Under the pieces are notes generated by a model. It was given only the letters and a program-made list of their open reading frames with translations. It was not told the origin of the DNA and ran no database searches. Of a DNA stretch of 64,000 nt, positions 51,974 through 61,900 are shown piece after piece. Position numbers and translations under genes: made by a program. Position 1 is the stretch's first letter, and every line of letters begins with the position of its first letter. The stretch is from Streptomyces sp. MBT53 (GTDB lineage: Bacteria > Actinomycetota > Actinomycetes > Streptomycetales > Streptomycetaceae), in the NCBI RefSeq assembly GCF_016654115.1, contig NZ_JAEQAZ010000009.1, forward strand, positions 81,823 through 145,822, in the 5' to 3' direction.

Positions 51974-52572
51974 TCAGGCGTGGACCTTCGCTCGTCGGTG
52001 TTCAGGCCGCGGAGTGTCCAGAGCCCGTACAGCGCCAGCAGCGGTTTGACGAGGAGCCATTCGCCGGGGCGGTAGTCGTCCGCGCGGACCAGCTTCTTCG
52101 CGAGATCGGGGCGCTGTCGCCGCAAGTAGGCGCGGGCCTTGAGGGCGTGGGCGGGCTGGGAGGCGAACTTGATGCGGTCGACGTCCTCGAGCAGCGGGAT
52201 CACGTAGGTGACGTTCTCCCACGTCGTCCGGCTCTCCTCCTCGAGGAGCACTGTGCCGTCGAACTGGAGCACCGATCGGGCGTAGTCGGCCATCAGTTGG
52301 GCTTCTGAGACGCCACCGCTGGTCGTACCGCCGCTGAAGATCACGCGGGTGTCGTGTGCGCTGTCATCGGTGCGGGAGCGAAGTCCGGCGCGGACGCGCC
52401 AACGGTTGATGAGGTTCGCCGTCGCCTGAGGGTTCCGGTATCCCAGCACGACCACGGCCTCGGCATCACCCTCGTCGTCTCCCACGAGAGTTCGGGACCA
52501 GCGCCGGTTCAGCCACTCGCCCCAGGCCAGGACCGCCACGCCGGCTGCCGCCACACCTGTCCTTCGTCGCAT
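51970..52572 (-). CDS. YdcF/SanA-like DUF218 family protein
   Basis: 200 residues: short N-terminal hydrophobic anchor (VAAAGVAVLAWGEWL), then the DUF218 fold with AVVVLGYRNP, VIFSGGTTSGGVSEAQLM, LEEESRTTWENVTYVIPLL and a late KARAYLRRQ. Relatives act in envelope biogenesis or carry S-adenosylmethionine-binding sites, but no reaction is established for this type. ATG start. Confidence 0.82.
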   Translation of the reverse strand: MRRRTGVAAAGVAVLAWGEWLNRRWSRTLVGDDEGDAEAVVVLGYRNPQATANLINRWRVRAGLRSRTDDSAHDTRVIFSGGTTSGGVSEAQLMADYARSVLQFDGTVLLEEESRTTWENVTYVIPLLEDVDRIKFASQPAHALKARAYLRRQRPDLAKKLVRADDYRPGEWLLVKPLLALYGLWTLRGLNTDERRSTPD

Positions 52573-53016
52573 CCGGCGACTCTAGCCGGGGCCCACTGGC
52601 CGCGGACAATCACCTTCGCAGGAGAGCCCGAGCGCATCATCCGCACCGCGCGGGCGCTGCACGGCAGCTTCTCCTGGAGGCGATCGGCGGAGTGATCGTC
52701 AATGTCGGGACATCGGTGGGCCGGCGGGCCCTGGCCCGGCAGTTCGGTCTACGTGGCGACCAGGACCGTAGTCGATGCGCGCGAGACTCTCGGCGAGCAG
52801 GCCCATGCCCAGCCCCCCGGCCCGGCACCCGCCGCCGGCATCGCCTGCGTGGTCGTCGCCGGAATCGGCGTCACCCGCGCAGGGAGTGGTCGGACAGCGA
52901 CCTCGGCCGGTACACCGCCTGAGGCACGGTCCTGCGTCCAGGAGGCGTCCTAGGCTTGCGGTTGAAGGCCTGGGCAGGATGGCCGCCCTCTGCTGTTCCG
53001 CGGAAAGGAATCCACC
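52573..53016. other. 444 bases without a supported gene
   Basis: Short frames on both strands run through this stretch, but none has both a ribosome-binding site and recognisable protein. Fragments such as ITFAGEPERIIRTARALHG (plus) and LAESLARIDYGPG (minus) look protein-like and may be remnants of decayed genes. Confidence 0.35.
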
Positions 53017-53688
53017 GTGTCCGACCACCTCGACACCCAGATCCCCTACTGGGATGCCGCCGCGGCCACGAAGACCTTCACGCACCCCCTCCATCTGCCC
53101 TGGCTCGAGGGGATCAGCGGACAGGCCGCGATTCTCGACTACGGATGCGGATACGGCCGCACGATGGACGAACTCCAACAGCGCGGTTTCCGCAATCTGA
53201 CAGGGGCCGACATCTCACCGGCGATGATCGAGCGCGCCCAACACCTGCACCCTGCCATGCACTTCACCACCCTCGACACACCTCCGTCCCTGCCCTCCCC
53301 GGACGCGGACTTCGACATGGTTCTGCTCTTCGCCGTACTGACGTGCGTCCCGGGCGACGAAGCCCAACGCCGGCTGATCGCCGAACTGCACCGCGTCCTC
53401 AAGCCCGGCGGAGTCCTCTACGTCAGCGACCTCCTGATGCAGGACGACGAGCGCAACCGCAGCCGCTACGACCGCTACGCCACCCTCAACGGCGGTCAGG
53501 GCGACGTCAGTTACGGCGTGTTCCAGACGGGCGACGGCGCCGTGTGCCGCCACCACTCCCGTGAGTGGCTCGCCGCCCTGCTCGCGGACTTCGAAGGTAT
53601 CGACACCCGGACCGTGACGGTGTCCACGATGAACGGCCATGAGTCGACGGGGATCCAGATCCTCGCCCGCAAGCCAGCTCTGACGTGA
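53017..53688 (+). CDS. Class I SAM-dependent methyltransferase
   Basis: 223-residue Rossmann-fold methyltransferase: motif I ILDYGCGYGRTMDEL near residues 46-60, GADISPAMIERAQ for the ribose-binding acid, and SPDADFDMVLLFAVLTCVPG as motif IV. YHxxxFxW-type or small-molecule specificity cannot be assigned. GTG 53017 with AAAGGAA upstream. Convergent with the nitronate monooxygenase gene 12 bases away. Confidence 0.87.
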   Translation: MSDHLDTQIPYWDAAAATKTFTHPLHLPWLEGISGQAAILDYGCGYGRTMDELQQRGFRNLTGADISPAMIERAQHLHPAMHFTTLDTPPSLPSPDADFDMVLLFAVLTCVPGDEAQRRLIAELHRVLKPGGVLYVSDLLMQDDERNRSRYDRYATLNGGQGDVSYGVFQTGDGAVCRHHSREWLAALLADFEGIDTRTVTVSTMNGHESTGIQILARKPALT

Positions 53689-53700
53689 CGTCAGTCGGGG

Positions 53701-54666
53701 TCAGGTCTCCCTTCCGGCTCGGGCCAGTGCCTCCTCGGCCTGGGTGGCAAGCGAGTTGACGAGGTCGGCGGCCGACGGCAGGTCGTTGATCAGGTCGACG
53801 GCTTCACCGGCCCACACGGGCAGGGGCGGTATCTCGCCCTGGGACAGGGCGACTTGGTAGGCGTGTCGGGCGTGGGGATCGTCGGCGAGCTCCGTCTCCC
53901 GGCCGCGCCACTGGTCGAGGAACGGGTGGCCGAGCGTGCGGGCGGTGTACTTCGACGGCCAGCTGGAGCCTCGGGCGATGTCGAGGATCCTGTTGCGCTC
54001 GGTGTCCGCGCCGTGGCCCTGGACGATGGCCTCGCTGGTCGAAGGGGCGACCAGGGCTTCGGTGGTCGCCTGGAAGCGGGTGCCGATGAGTGCGCCGGCG
54101 GCTCCCAGGGCGAGAGCGGCGGCCAGGCCACGGCCGTCGGCGATGCCACCGGCGGCGAGTACGGGTACGGGAGCGGCCAGATCGACGACGACCGGCACGA
54201 AGGGCAGCGTGGACCGACCGTGCAGGGCGCCGTGGCCACCGCTCTCGGAACCCTGGGCCACGATGACGTCGGCGCCCAGATCCACCGCCCGCCTGGCCTC
54301 CTCCAGATCGGTTACCTGGATGACAAGTGCCGTACCTGAGCGGCGAATTCGCTCGGCGAACGGGCTCGGATCCCCGAACGACAGCATCACCGCCTGGGGT
54401 TGGTGTTCCAGGGCGTGCTCCACCGCGGCCACATCTGTCTGCCAGGCGAGGAAGCCGATTCCCCACGGGTTCGTGGTGCTCTCGGTGACGATGGCCAACT
54501 CCCGCGCCAGCCAGTCGCGTTCACCGTTGGCGCTGCCCAGCAGACCGAGCCCACCCCCACGGGAGACGGCCGCGGTCAGCGCACCACCGGCCGATCCGCC
54601 CATCGGCGCCAGGGCGATGGGGTGTTGCACTCCGAAGAGCTTCGTGAACGCCGTCGTCAAAGCCAT
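53701..54666 (-). CDS. Nitronate monooxygenase (2-nitropropane dioxygenase-like)
   Basis: About 321 residues, FMN-dependent TIM barrel. HPIALAPMGGSAGGALTAAV at the N-terminus, GADVIVAQGSESGGHG for the active site and FMN phosphate, VPVLAAGGIADGRGLAAAL and GTRFQATTEA are classic NMO blocks. It oxidises alkyl nitronates. Start ATG 54666 gives the usual N-terminus; ATGs at 54675 and 54678 are alternatives. Confidence 0.9.
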   Translation of the reverse strand: MALTTAFTKLFGVQHPIALAPMGGSAGGALTAAVSRGGGLGLLGSANGERDWLARELAIVTESTTNPWGIGFLAWQTDVAAVEHALEHQPQAVMLSFGDPSPFAERIRRSGTALVIQVTDLEEARRAVDLGADVIVAQGSESGGHGALHGRSTLPFVPVVVDLAAPVPVLAAGGIADGRGLAAALALGAAGALIGTRFQATTEALVAPSTSEAIVQGHGADTERNRILDIARGSSWPSKYTARTLGHPFLDQWRGRETELADDPHARHAYQVALSQGEIPPLPVWAGEAVDLINDLPSAADLVNSLATQAEEALARAGRET

Positions 54667-54741
54667 GGCGCCCATCATCACCCGGTGGCCCCTCGGGGAA
54701 ATGGGCGGCTCGGCCACGTAGCCGCCCTCTAATCTCGGCCC

Positions 54742-55149
54742 ATGAAACAGCGGCAGCAGAAGAAGCTCTCCCGGCGGCTCTTCGGGGCGATCGTGGTGGG
54801 CGACATCGGTGTGGCGAAGGCGGTTCTGCGTGCCGGTGCCGACTCCCGGCGAGCCGACAGCGAGGGCACCACGCCGCTCTACGCCGCCTCCGTGAACGGG
54901 GAAGCCGCGATCGTCCGCCTGCTCCTGTCGGCCGGCGCTCTCCCCGACGCCGAAAGCAGCGGCATCGGCGCGGAAGGCCTGCCGTTGTGCGCGGCGGCCT
55001 GCTGGGGACACACCGACACGGTTCGCGAACTGCTGGCGCACGGCGCCGACCCGAACGCACGGGAGGATCACGGCACCGGCCGGACCCCGCTGGAGTGGGC
55101 GAACCACGGCCCTCACCCCGAGACGATCGCCCTCCTCACCGAGGCGTGA
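54742..55149 (+). CDS. Ankyrin-repeat protein
   Basis: 135 residues with about three ankyrin repeats (GTTPLYAASVNGEAAIVRLLL, split here as GTTPLYAASVNGEAAIV and RLLLSAGA; LCAAACWGHTDTVRELLAHG; TPLEWANHGPHPE). A basic N-terminus KQRQQKKLSRR precedes them. A protein-protein interaction role is likely, with unknown partner. Confidence 0.85.
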   Translation: MKQRQQKKLSRRLFGAIVVGDIGVAKAVLRAGADSRRADSEGTTPLYAASVNGEAAIVRLLLSAGALPDAESSGIGAEGLPLCAAACWGHTDTVRELLAHGADPNAREDHGTGRTPLEWANHGPHPETIALLTEA

Positions 55150-55180
55150 GTGACGGCGGCAGGGTGGGTGATCGGCGGGC

Positions 55181-57538
55181 ATGGCGGATACTCGGGTATG
55201 GCGGGGCACGTGGGTGCTGCGCGGGCTGGAGGTGCGCCGGCGTATGGAGAATCCTTGGCACGGCCTGCCCAGGCGGATTCCGGCGTGGTTGCGTGACCAT
55301 GATCCGGGGCTCGCGGCCACGCGCAGGGCCGCACGCACCGCGCTGGTGATGCCCGCGTTGTTCGCCCTGTGCGGCCAACTGCTGAAGTCCTCGACGATGG
55401 CGACCTACGCGGCGTTCGGGTCGTTCTCGATGCTTCTGCTGGTCGAGTTCACCGGCCCGATGGTGCAGCGGCTGCGGGCCCACGTGGGTCTCGCGCTGGG
55501 CTGGGCGGCGCTCATCTCTCTCGGCACGCTGGTGGCGCGGACGGACTGGCTGGCGGTCGCCACCATGGTCGTAGTGGGCTTCCTGGTGCTCTTCTCGGGC
55601 GTGGTCAGCTCCGTTCTCGCGGGCGCCTCGACCGCGCTGCTGCTGGCCTTCATCCTCCCCGTGACCTCACCGGCCCCGCTGTCGCAACTGCCCGACCGGC
55701 TCGCGGGAGCGGGCCTCGCCGCGGCCGCCGCCATGCTCGCGATCTCCCTGCTGTGGCCTCGCTCCACCATGGATCCGCTCAGTGCGCCCGCCGCCCGGGT
55801 CTGCCGCGCGGCGGCTGCGCAGCTGCGCACCGACGCCTCCTGGCTGGACGGCGGGCCGCAGGCGCCGACCGCCCGGCAGTGCGAGGTCGCCGCCGACCGG
55901 GCCACCGCCGCGGCGGCGGACCTGCGCGCCGCCTTCGACGCCACTCCCTACCGGCCCACCGGCCTGTCCGTCGGCTCCCGCGCACTGGTCCGCCTGGTCG
56001 ACGAACTCACCTGGCTCAGCGCCATCGTGGAGGACAGCGGCCCCGCGTCGGACGAACGCCGGGTCTGCGACATCGACGCACGTACCGTACGGCGGGCGGC
56101 GGCCACGGCCCTGGACGAGGCGGCCGTACTCCTCGACTCCCCGCGCGAAGCGCCCGACGCCCTGCGCGCCGCCCTGGTGAACCTGCGCGCGGCGATGGAC
56201 GGCATGGAGGACGGCGCCACCCACCGGCTGCCCGTGGAACAGCCGAAGCCCCGCACGGAATCGGAGGTCCGCGCCTTCATCGAGACCCTCGATCTGTCGT
56301 TCCGCGCCCAGGAGTTGGGCTTCGCCACCCTGCAGATCGCCGGCAACGTGGACCTCGCCGCGGCCGCCGAGCGGCGCAGCTGGCCGGAGCGGCTGCTCGG
56401 CGGCGAACCCGGCGCACTGACCCAGCCCCTGGGATCGGCCGTCGAACGCGCCGCCGCCCACCTGGAGCCGCGCTCGGTCTGGCTGCACAACAGCCTCCGG
56501 GGCGCGCTCGGTCTCGGCATCGCGGTGGCGCTGGCGAACGCGACAGGAGTCCAGCACTCCTTCTGGGTACTGCTCGGCACCCTGTCGGTGCTGCGCTCCA
56601 ACGCGCTCAACACCGGGCAGAACGCGCTGCGCGCCCTCGGCGGCACCCTGGCCGGTTCGCTCGTGGGGGTAGGACTGCTCCAGCTCATCGGCCACCACGG
56701 CACCCTGCTCTGGTTCCTGCTGCCCGTCGCCGTGCTCGTCGCCGGTATCGCCCCCGCCGCGATCTCTTTCGCGGCCGGACAGGCGGCCTTCACCGTCGCC
56801 CTGGTCATCCTGTTCAACATCGGCCAGGACCCCGACTGGCACATCGTGCTGCTGCGGATCCAGGACATCGCCCTGGGCTGCGCCGTGAGTGTGCTGGTGG
56901 GGCTGTTCTTCTGGCCGCGAGGTGCCGGGGCCGCCGTGGACCGGGCGCTGTCCGCCGCGTACGACGCCAGCGCCCGCTATCTCGCGGACGCGGTCGAGTA
57001 CGCGGCCAGTCGCTGCAGCATCGGCTGCCTGCCGACCGACGCACCGCTGGAGGCGAGCCGGCAGGCGGCCGCCGCGGCCCGCCGGCTCGACGACGCCTTC
57101 CGCAGCTACCTCGCCGAACGCGGCGCCAAACCGGTACGGCTCTCCGACATGACCACCCTGGTCACCGGGATCGTAGGACTGCGCCTGGCCGCGGACGCGG
57201 TGCTGGAGCTGTGGCAGCGCAACGGCGGCGACGAACAGATCCAGCCCGACCGCTCCGAGGCCCGGCTGATCCTCCTCGACACCGTCGTCCGGCTCTCCGA
57301 CTGGTACCGCGACCTGGCCGCCGGACTCGGTCAACACAGCGCCGTACCGGCCCCGTTGGCACGCGATCCGGAGGAGGAGGCGCGACTCGTCGACTCCCTG
57401 CGCCGCGACCTGCGCGACGACGACGGACGTGCCACGGCCACCGCCGTCCGCATCATCTGGACGGCGGACCACCTCAACGTGGCACGCCGCCTCCAGTACG
57501 TCCTGACGGCGGCGGCGAAGCCGAGCGCCTCGGTCTGA
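55181..57538 (+). CDS. FUSC-family membrane protein (aromatic acid exporter-like)
   Basis: 785 residues with two FUSC-type membrane halves: helices between about residues 45 and 190 and again between about 440 and 590 (HSFWVLLGTLSVLRSNALNT, repeat-typical GTLAGSLVGVGLLQL), each followed by a cytoplasmic helical part. Related proteins export p-hydroxybenzoic acid or other aromatic acids, or are uncharacterised. ATG 55181 is used; ATG 55244 (MENPWHGL) is an alternative. Confidence 0.85.
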   Translation: MADTRVWRGTWVLRGLEVRRRMENPWHGLPRRIPAWLRDHDPGLAATRRAARTALVMPALFALCGQLLKSSTMATYAAFGSFSMLLLVEFTGPMVQRLRAHVGLALGWAALISLGTLVARTDWLAVATMVVVGFLVLFSGVVSSVLAGASTALLLAFILPVTSPAPLSQLPDRLAGAGLAAAAAMLAISLLWPRSTMDPLSAPAARVCRAAAAQLRTDASWLDGGPQAPTARQCEVAADRATAAAADLRAAFDATPYRPTGLSVGSRALVRLVDELTWLSAIVEDSGPASDERRVCDIDARTVRRAAATALDEAAVLLDSPREAPDALRAALVNLRAAMDGMEDGATHRLPVEQPKPRTESEVRAFIETLDLSFRAQELGFATLQIAGNVDLAAAAERRSWPERLLGGEPGALTQPLGSAVERAAAHLEPRSVWLHNSLRGALGLGIAVALANATGVQHSFWVLLGTLSVLRSNALNTGQNALRALGGTLAGSLVGVGLLQLIGHHGTLLWFLLPVAVLVAGIAPAAISFAAGQAAFTVALVILFNIGQDPDWHIVLLRIQDIALGCAVSVLVGLFFWPRGAGAAVDRALSAAYDASARYLADAVEYAASRCSIGCLPTDAPLEASRQAAAAARRLDDAFRSYLAERGAKPVRLSDMTTLVTGIVGLRLAADAVLELWQRNGGDEQIQPDRSEARLILLDTVVRLSDWYRDLAAGLGQHSAVPAPLARDPEEEARLVDSLRRDLRDDDGRATATAVRIIWTADHLNVARRLQYVLTAAAKPSASV

Positions 57539-57608
57539 TGCCCGATACCGGGAGCGCGGGGATCTAATACGTTGGCCCTGCCCCGAGTTGGTGCATACCT
57601 TTCTGTCC

Positions 57609-59087
57609 GTGACCCGACGTCGCCGCCCCGCACCCGTCGCTCCTGTTCCTCCGCCTCCACCTCCGTCCGGGCTGTTCTCCCGTACGCACCTGGCCGCGAC
57701 CGCGAGTTTCGCGGCGGTGATGTTCCTGACGGGGTTCGCCGCGCTGGCGGTGATGCCGTTGCTGCCGGTGGCCGCCAGGGATCTCGACGGGGTGGTGCTG
57801 TATCCGTTGGTGGCCGGGGCGTTCGTCGCCGCGAGCCTGCTCGGCGGGGTGCTGGGCGGGACCTGGGCGGACCGTGCCGGGCCGCGTCGGCCGCTGATGG
57901 CCGGGGTGGCCCTGACCGTCGTCACCCTGCTCGTCTCCGCGACGAGTACGACCATCTGGCAACTGGCCCTGGGACGTTTCACGGACGGCATCGCGGCCGG
58001 ACTGGTGGCGGTGTCCGTCAACGTGGCCATCGGGCAGGCCTACCCGGATCACCTGCGGGCCCGCGCCCTGGCCCTGATGAGCGCCTGCTGGATCGTGCCG
58101 TCCCTGGCCGGTCCGCCGCTCGCCGGACTCGTGGCCGCGTGGTGGTCCTGGCGCGCGGTGTTCTTCGGCCTCGCGGGATTCACCCTCCTCCCGGCGGTGA
58201 CAGCGGTGCTGCTGCTGCGCGGGCGGGGAGCGGAGGCTTCGCACGGTGACTCAGGGAGTGAGGGTCCGGTACGGCGTCCCGCGCTGTCGGCCGCGCTGGC
58301 GGTGAGCGCGGCGGCGGCGCTCACTCAGTACGGTGTCTCCGCCTGGGACGTACGGCACGTGGTGTGCACGGTGTCCGGACTGGCGCTGCTCGTGGCGTTC
58401 GCGCCGAGACTGCTGCCGTCGGCCACTTGGCGGGCCGGGAGCGGGCTCCCCGCGACGGTGCTGCTGCGGGCGCTGACGTCCGGCGCCTATTTCACGCTGG
58501 AGGCGTTCGTACCGCTGATGTTGAGTACGGCGCGACGCGTGCCGGGCGTGGTGACGGGGCTCGCCTTCACCGGGGCCGCGCTCGCCTGGGCCGGGGCGTC
58601 CTGGCTGCAGGGGCGGCTGCAGGGCCGGGTGTCGCGGCACTGGCTTGTCGCGGTCGGGGCCGGGGTGATGGCGGCGGCGGTCGTGTCGGCCGTGGTGTGC
58701 GTCCTGCCCGCCGTGCCCGCGGCCATGGCGGTGTCGTCGATGGTGCTGGCCGCCGTCGGCATGGGGCTCGCGACGCCTTCGCTGACCCTGCTGTCCCTCA
58801 ACCACGCCCCGGCCGGCGGACAGGGCTATGCGAGCAGCGCGATGCAGACCGCGCAGAACCTCGGGCAGACGATGGTCCTGGCTCTGGCCTCGGCCCTGCT
58901 CAGCGTGGTGACAGCGGTGACGAACAGTCAACTCGCCCCGTTCGCCTGGGCGTTCGCGCTGCTGGTGGTGCCGGTCACCGGAACTGTCCGCCTGGCGGTC
59001 CGCACGCGGACGACAGATCCGGAGCGAGGACGGGACTCGGAATCAGCCGTCACCTCCTGTCCTGTTGAACACGTCGAGGACCGATAG
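57609..59087 (+). CDS. MFS transporter
   Basis: About 492 residues with roughly 12 membrane helices; motif A region GGVLGGTWADRAGPRRPLM after helix 2 and GRFTDGIAAGLVAVSVNVAI. A Pro-rich N-terminus precedes helix 1. GTG 57609 is a reasonable start; TTG 57588 or GTG 57591 would add 6 or 7 residues. Substrate unknown. Confidence 0.82.
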   Translation: MTRRRRPAPVAPVPPPPPPSGLFSRTHLAATASFAAVMFLTGFAALAVMPLLPVAARDLDGVVLYPLVAGAFVAASLLGGVLGGTWADRAGPRRPLMAGVALTVVTLLVSATSTTIWQLALGRFTDGIAAGLVAVSVNVAIGQAYPDHLRARALALMSACWIVPSLAGPPLAGLVAAWWSWRAVFFGLAGFTLLPAVTAVLLLRGRGAEASHGDSGSEGPVRRPALSAALAVSAAAALTQYGVSAWDVRHVVCTVSGLALLVAFAPRLLPSATWRAGSGLPATVLLRALTSGAYFTLEAFVPLMLSTARRVPGVVTGLAFTGAALAWAGASWLQGRLQGRVSRHWLVAVGAGVMAAAVVSAVVCVLPAVPAAMAVSSMVLAAVGMGLATPSLTLLSLNHAPAGGQGYASSAMQTAQNLGQTMVLALASALLSVVTAVTNSQLAPFAWAFALLVVPVTGTVRLAVRTRTTDPERGRDSESAVTSCPVEHVEDR

Positions 59088-59138
59088 ATTTCGCGGGATG
59101 CTGGGTGCGTGCCCCGACCTGAACGGAGGGCAACCACC

Positions 59139-60122
59139 TTGAAAGCCATCGTGCAGGATGTCTACGGCCCGGCGGACGTACTGGAGTTGCGGGACATCGA
59201 CCGCCCGGCGCCCGGCCCCGACGAGGTGTTGATCCGTGTGCGGGCCGCCGGTGCAGGGCCCGACGTCTGGCATCTGATGACCGGGCTGCCCTACCCCGCG
59301 CGGCTCGTCTTCGGGCTGCGCAGGCCGAAGAACCCCGTCCCGGGCTGGGACGTCGCGGGGGTGATCGAAGCGGTCGGCCCCGGCGTGAGCGACCTCGGCC
59401 CCGGAGACGCCGTCTACGGCCAAAGCCGCGGCTCCTTCGCGGAGTTCGCCCTGGCCAAGGCGGGTGCGATCGCGCACAAACCCGACAGCCTCACCTTCGA
59501 ACAGGCCGCCGCAGTGCCCTGTTCCGGTGTCACCGCCCTCCAGGCGCTGCACGCCAAGGCCGGTCTGCGACCGGGCCAACAGGTCCTGGTCATCGGCGCC
59601 TCGGGCGGAGTGGGCAGCTTCGCCGTCCAACTCGCCACCGCGCAAGGCGCCGAGGTGACTGCGGTCTGCGGTCCGGACGCGGCGGACTTCGTCCGGTCCC
59701 TGGGTGCCGTCGACGTCATCGACTACACCCGCGAGGAGATCACCGACCGGCCGCGCCGCTACGACGTCGTCCTCGACGCCGCCGGAAACCGCAGCGTCTC
59801 CCTCCTGCGCGGCGTGCTCACTCCGCACGGCACCCTTGTCCGCGTCGGCGGAGAAGGCGGGAGCCAATGGTTCGCCGACGCGGGCATCCGCATGGAGATG
59901 GGACTGCGTTCGCTGCTCGGGGGCCAGAAGCTCCAGGGCATGCTCGCGGTCGTACGCCGTGCGGACCTCCTGACTCTCAACGCGATCATCGACAAGGGCG
60001 AGGTCACTCCCGTGGTCGCCCGTACCTTTCCGCTATCCGAAGCCGCCGACGCCGTCCGCTACTTGGAGAACGGCCACCCGCAGGGCAAGGTCGTCGTCAC
60101 TGTCGCGGGACCGGAGCACTGA
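59139..60122 (+). CDS. Medium-chain NAD(P)-dependent oxidoreductase (quinone-reductase/alcohol-dehydrogenase-like)
   Basis: 327 residues: GroES-like N-terminal domain (VYGPADVLELRDIDRPAPGP), the catalytic cleft, and a Rossmann NAD(P) site VLVIGASGGVGSFAVQLA near 150. Structural-zinc cysteines are absent, as in the quinone oxidoreductase/zeta-crystallin branch. TTG 59139 is chosen because GGAGGG lies 8 bases upstream. The last 26 bases overlap the convergent IMPase-like gene. Confidence 0.87.
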   Translation: MKAIVQDVYGPADVLELRDIDRPAPGPDEVLIRVRAAGAGPDVWHLMTGLPYPARLVFGLRRPKNPVPGWDVAGVIEAVGPGVSDLGPGDAVYGQSRGSFAEFALAKAGAIAHKPDSLTFEQAAAVPCSGVTALQALHAKAGLRPGQQVLVIGASGGVGSFAVQLATAQGAEVTAVCGPDAADFVRSLGAVDVIDYTREEITDRPRRYDVVLDAAGNRSVSLLRGVLTPHGTLVRVGGEGGSQWFADAGIRMEMGLRSLLGGQKLQGMLAVVRRADLLTLNAIIDKGEVTPVVARTFPLSEAADAVRYLENGHPQGKVVVTVAGPEH

Positions 60123-60906
60123 CCGTCGCCTGCCACAACTCCCGTGCCTCCGCCGCGACTCCGGGCGCGGCCAGCAGCAACGGTTCGTCGTAGGACGGAA
60201 GTTGAGGCCACGCGACCGCCCCCGCCTCCGTCGCGATGAGCAGCGCCGGGAGACCGTCCACCGGGTGGAACTCGCCGATCGCGGCGGCGGCTGCCCGGCC
60301 GGCCGCGACCTGCACCAGGGACAGTGCCGTCGAACCCATCACACGAACCGTGCAGTGCCGATCGGCCAGTCGGGCCATCAAGGCGTCCAGGCCGGGCCAG
60401 TGCGCGTGCGCCGCCCACTCCGTCATGAACACATGGCCGGTCAGTGTCGTGTGGTCGGCCGCGTGGATCGGGACGCCGTTCAGGTGCGCCCCCTTGCCCA
60501 GTACGGCCGTGAACACCTCGCGCCGCCACGGGTCCGCGACCAGGCCCAGCAGAGGGGAGCCGTCCGGCCGCGCGAGGCCCAGGGAGAAGGAGCACCAGCC
60601 AAGCCCGTGGGCGTAGTTGGTGGTTCCGTCCACGGGGTCGATCACCCAATGCGGGGCGTCCGACGTGCCCTCCTCGACGCCGTACTCCTCGCCGTCGATG
60701 CCCCAGCCGGGGAACTCGCGGCGCAGCACCGACCGGACGTGCCGTTCCACCGCCTCGTCCGTGTCCGTGACGATGTCGGCCGGGCTCGCCTTCTGCCGGA
60801 CCGGGCCCGAGGCTCCGGCGTTGCCGTTGCGGATCGTCTCCGAGGCCCACTCGGCCAGCTCCACGGCCACGCGCAGCGCGGCGTCCAGGTCATGCTCGTT
60901 CGTCAC
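60097..60906 (-). CDS. Inositol-monophosphatase-family phosphatase
   Basis: 269 residues; metal-binding motifs DGEEYG (Glu) and the signature DPVDGTTNYAHG are intact, with a late GEFHPVDGLPALLIATEAG in place of the usual D-x-A-A. Members remove phosphate from myo-inositol phosphate, PAP, fructose-1,6-bisphosphate or NADP; substrate unassigned. GTG 60906 follows GGAAGAG. Convergent overlap with the oxidoreductase gene. Confidence 0.83.
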   Translation of the reverse strand: MTNEHDLDAALRVAVELAEWASETIRNGNAGASGPVRQKASPADIVTDTDEAVERHVRSVLRREFPGWGIDGEEYGVEEGTSDAPHWVIDPVDGTTNYAHGLGWCSFSLGLARPDGSPLLGLVADPWRREVFTAVLGKGAHLNGVPIHAADHTTLTGHVFMTEWAAHAHWPGLDALMARLADRHCTVRVMGSTALSLVQVAAGRAAAAAIGEFHPVDGLPALLIATEAGAVAWPQLPSYDEPLLLAAPGVAAEARELWQATVSAPVPRQ

Positions 60907-61049
60907 TGCTCTTCCCCACTCCACTCCTGTGCGGGCGAACCTCTCCGGGTCGGCCTCGACACAGGAGATCACGTCGTCGTACGTCCTCGTCGACGTGGTT
61001 GGCGGTACATGACGTGCGGTACGGGGCGGTTACGGTTCGTATAGGCGGT

Positions 61050-61889
61050 ATGCGACGACGAATATCAACCTGGGACGGGTTCTCCCGTCTGTGCGTGGCC
61101 GTGGTGGTGTCCGGCCTTCTCCTCACCGTGACCGGTATGGCCCCCGCGCCGACCACGGCCGAACCCATGCCCGTGCGGGGCAGCGCCTACATGGGCATCG
61201 GCGTCCTGGCCCATGACGGGACGGCCGGCAGGACCGGTGCGGTGTCCCCGGAGGAGCGGGCCGGGCAGACCGAGGGCGTCGATGTCTCCAGCTATCAGCG
61301 TGCCGTGGCGTGGCCCACCCTGTGGAGCGCCGGTACCAGGTGGGCCTATACGAAGGCCACCGAAGGCACCTCCTACCGAAACCCGTACTACGACGACCAG
61401 TACGAGGGCGCGTACGACGTCGGCATGGTCCGTGGGGCCTACCACTTCGCCACACCGGACGGGAGCAGTGGGGCCGCGCAGGCCGACTACTTCGTGAACC
61501 ACGGAGGGGGCTGGTCGGGCGACGGCCGGACGCTGCCGGGGGCACTCGACATCGAGTGGAATCCCTACGGGGACGCCTGCTACGGCAAGTCCACGAGCGG
61601 TATGGTCACCTGGATCGGTGACTTCCTGAACCGCTACAAGGCCCGCACCGGTCGTGATGCCGTGATCTACACGGCCACCAGCTGGTGGAACGCCTGCACC
61701 GGGAGCTACCGGGGCTTCGGTGCCACGAACCCCTTGTGGGTGGCCCGGTACGCCTCGTCGGTGGGGGCGCTTCCGGCGGGCTGGTCGGCGCAGACGATGT
61801 GGCAGTACACGTCCACGGGGCAGACGGTCGGTGACCACGACCGGTTCAACGGTTCCGCGGACGCGTTGCGCCAGTTCGCCGCCGGCTGA
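61050..61889 (+). CDS. Secreted GH25 lysozyme
   Basis: 279 residues: Sec signal peptide (RRRIS..LCVAVVVSGLLLTVTGMAPAP) then a GH25 muramidase domain with GVDVSSYQRAVAW, the catalytic pair in GALDIEWNPYG (Asp-x-Glu), YTKATEGTSYRNPYY and VARYASSVGALPAG. It cleaves peptidoglycan beta-1,4 bonds outside the cell. ATG 61050 starts the signal peptide. No cell-wall-binding domain is visible. Confidence 0.9.
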   Translation: MRRRISTWDGFSRLCVAVVVSGLLLTVTGMAPAPTTAEPMPVRGSAYMGIGVLAHDGTAGRTGAVSPEERAGQTEGVDVSSYQRAVAWPTLWSAGTRWAYTKATEGTSYRNPYYDDQYEGAYDVGMVRGAYHFATPDGSSGAAQADYFVNHGGGWSGDGRTLPGALDIEWNPYGDACYGKSTSGMVTWIGDFLNRYKARTGRDAVIYTATSWWNACTGSYRGFGATNPLWVARYASSVGALPAGWSAQTMWQYTSTGQTVGDHDRFNGSADALRQFAAG

Positions 61890-61900
61890 CAGGGCGTGAT

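Noticed and set aside
55667..58030. 787-codon open frame on the minus strand
   Set aside because: Antisense to the FUSC gene; no start context and a composition of Arg, Gly and Gln typical of shadow frames in GC-rich DNA.
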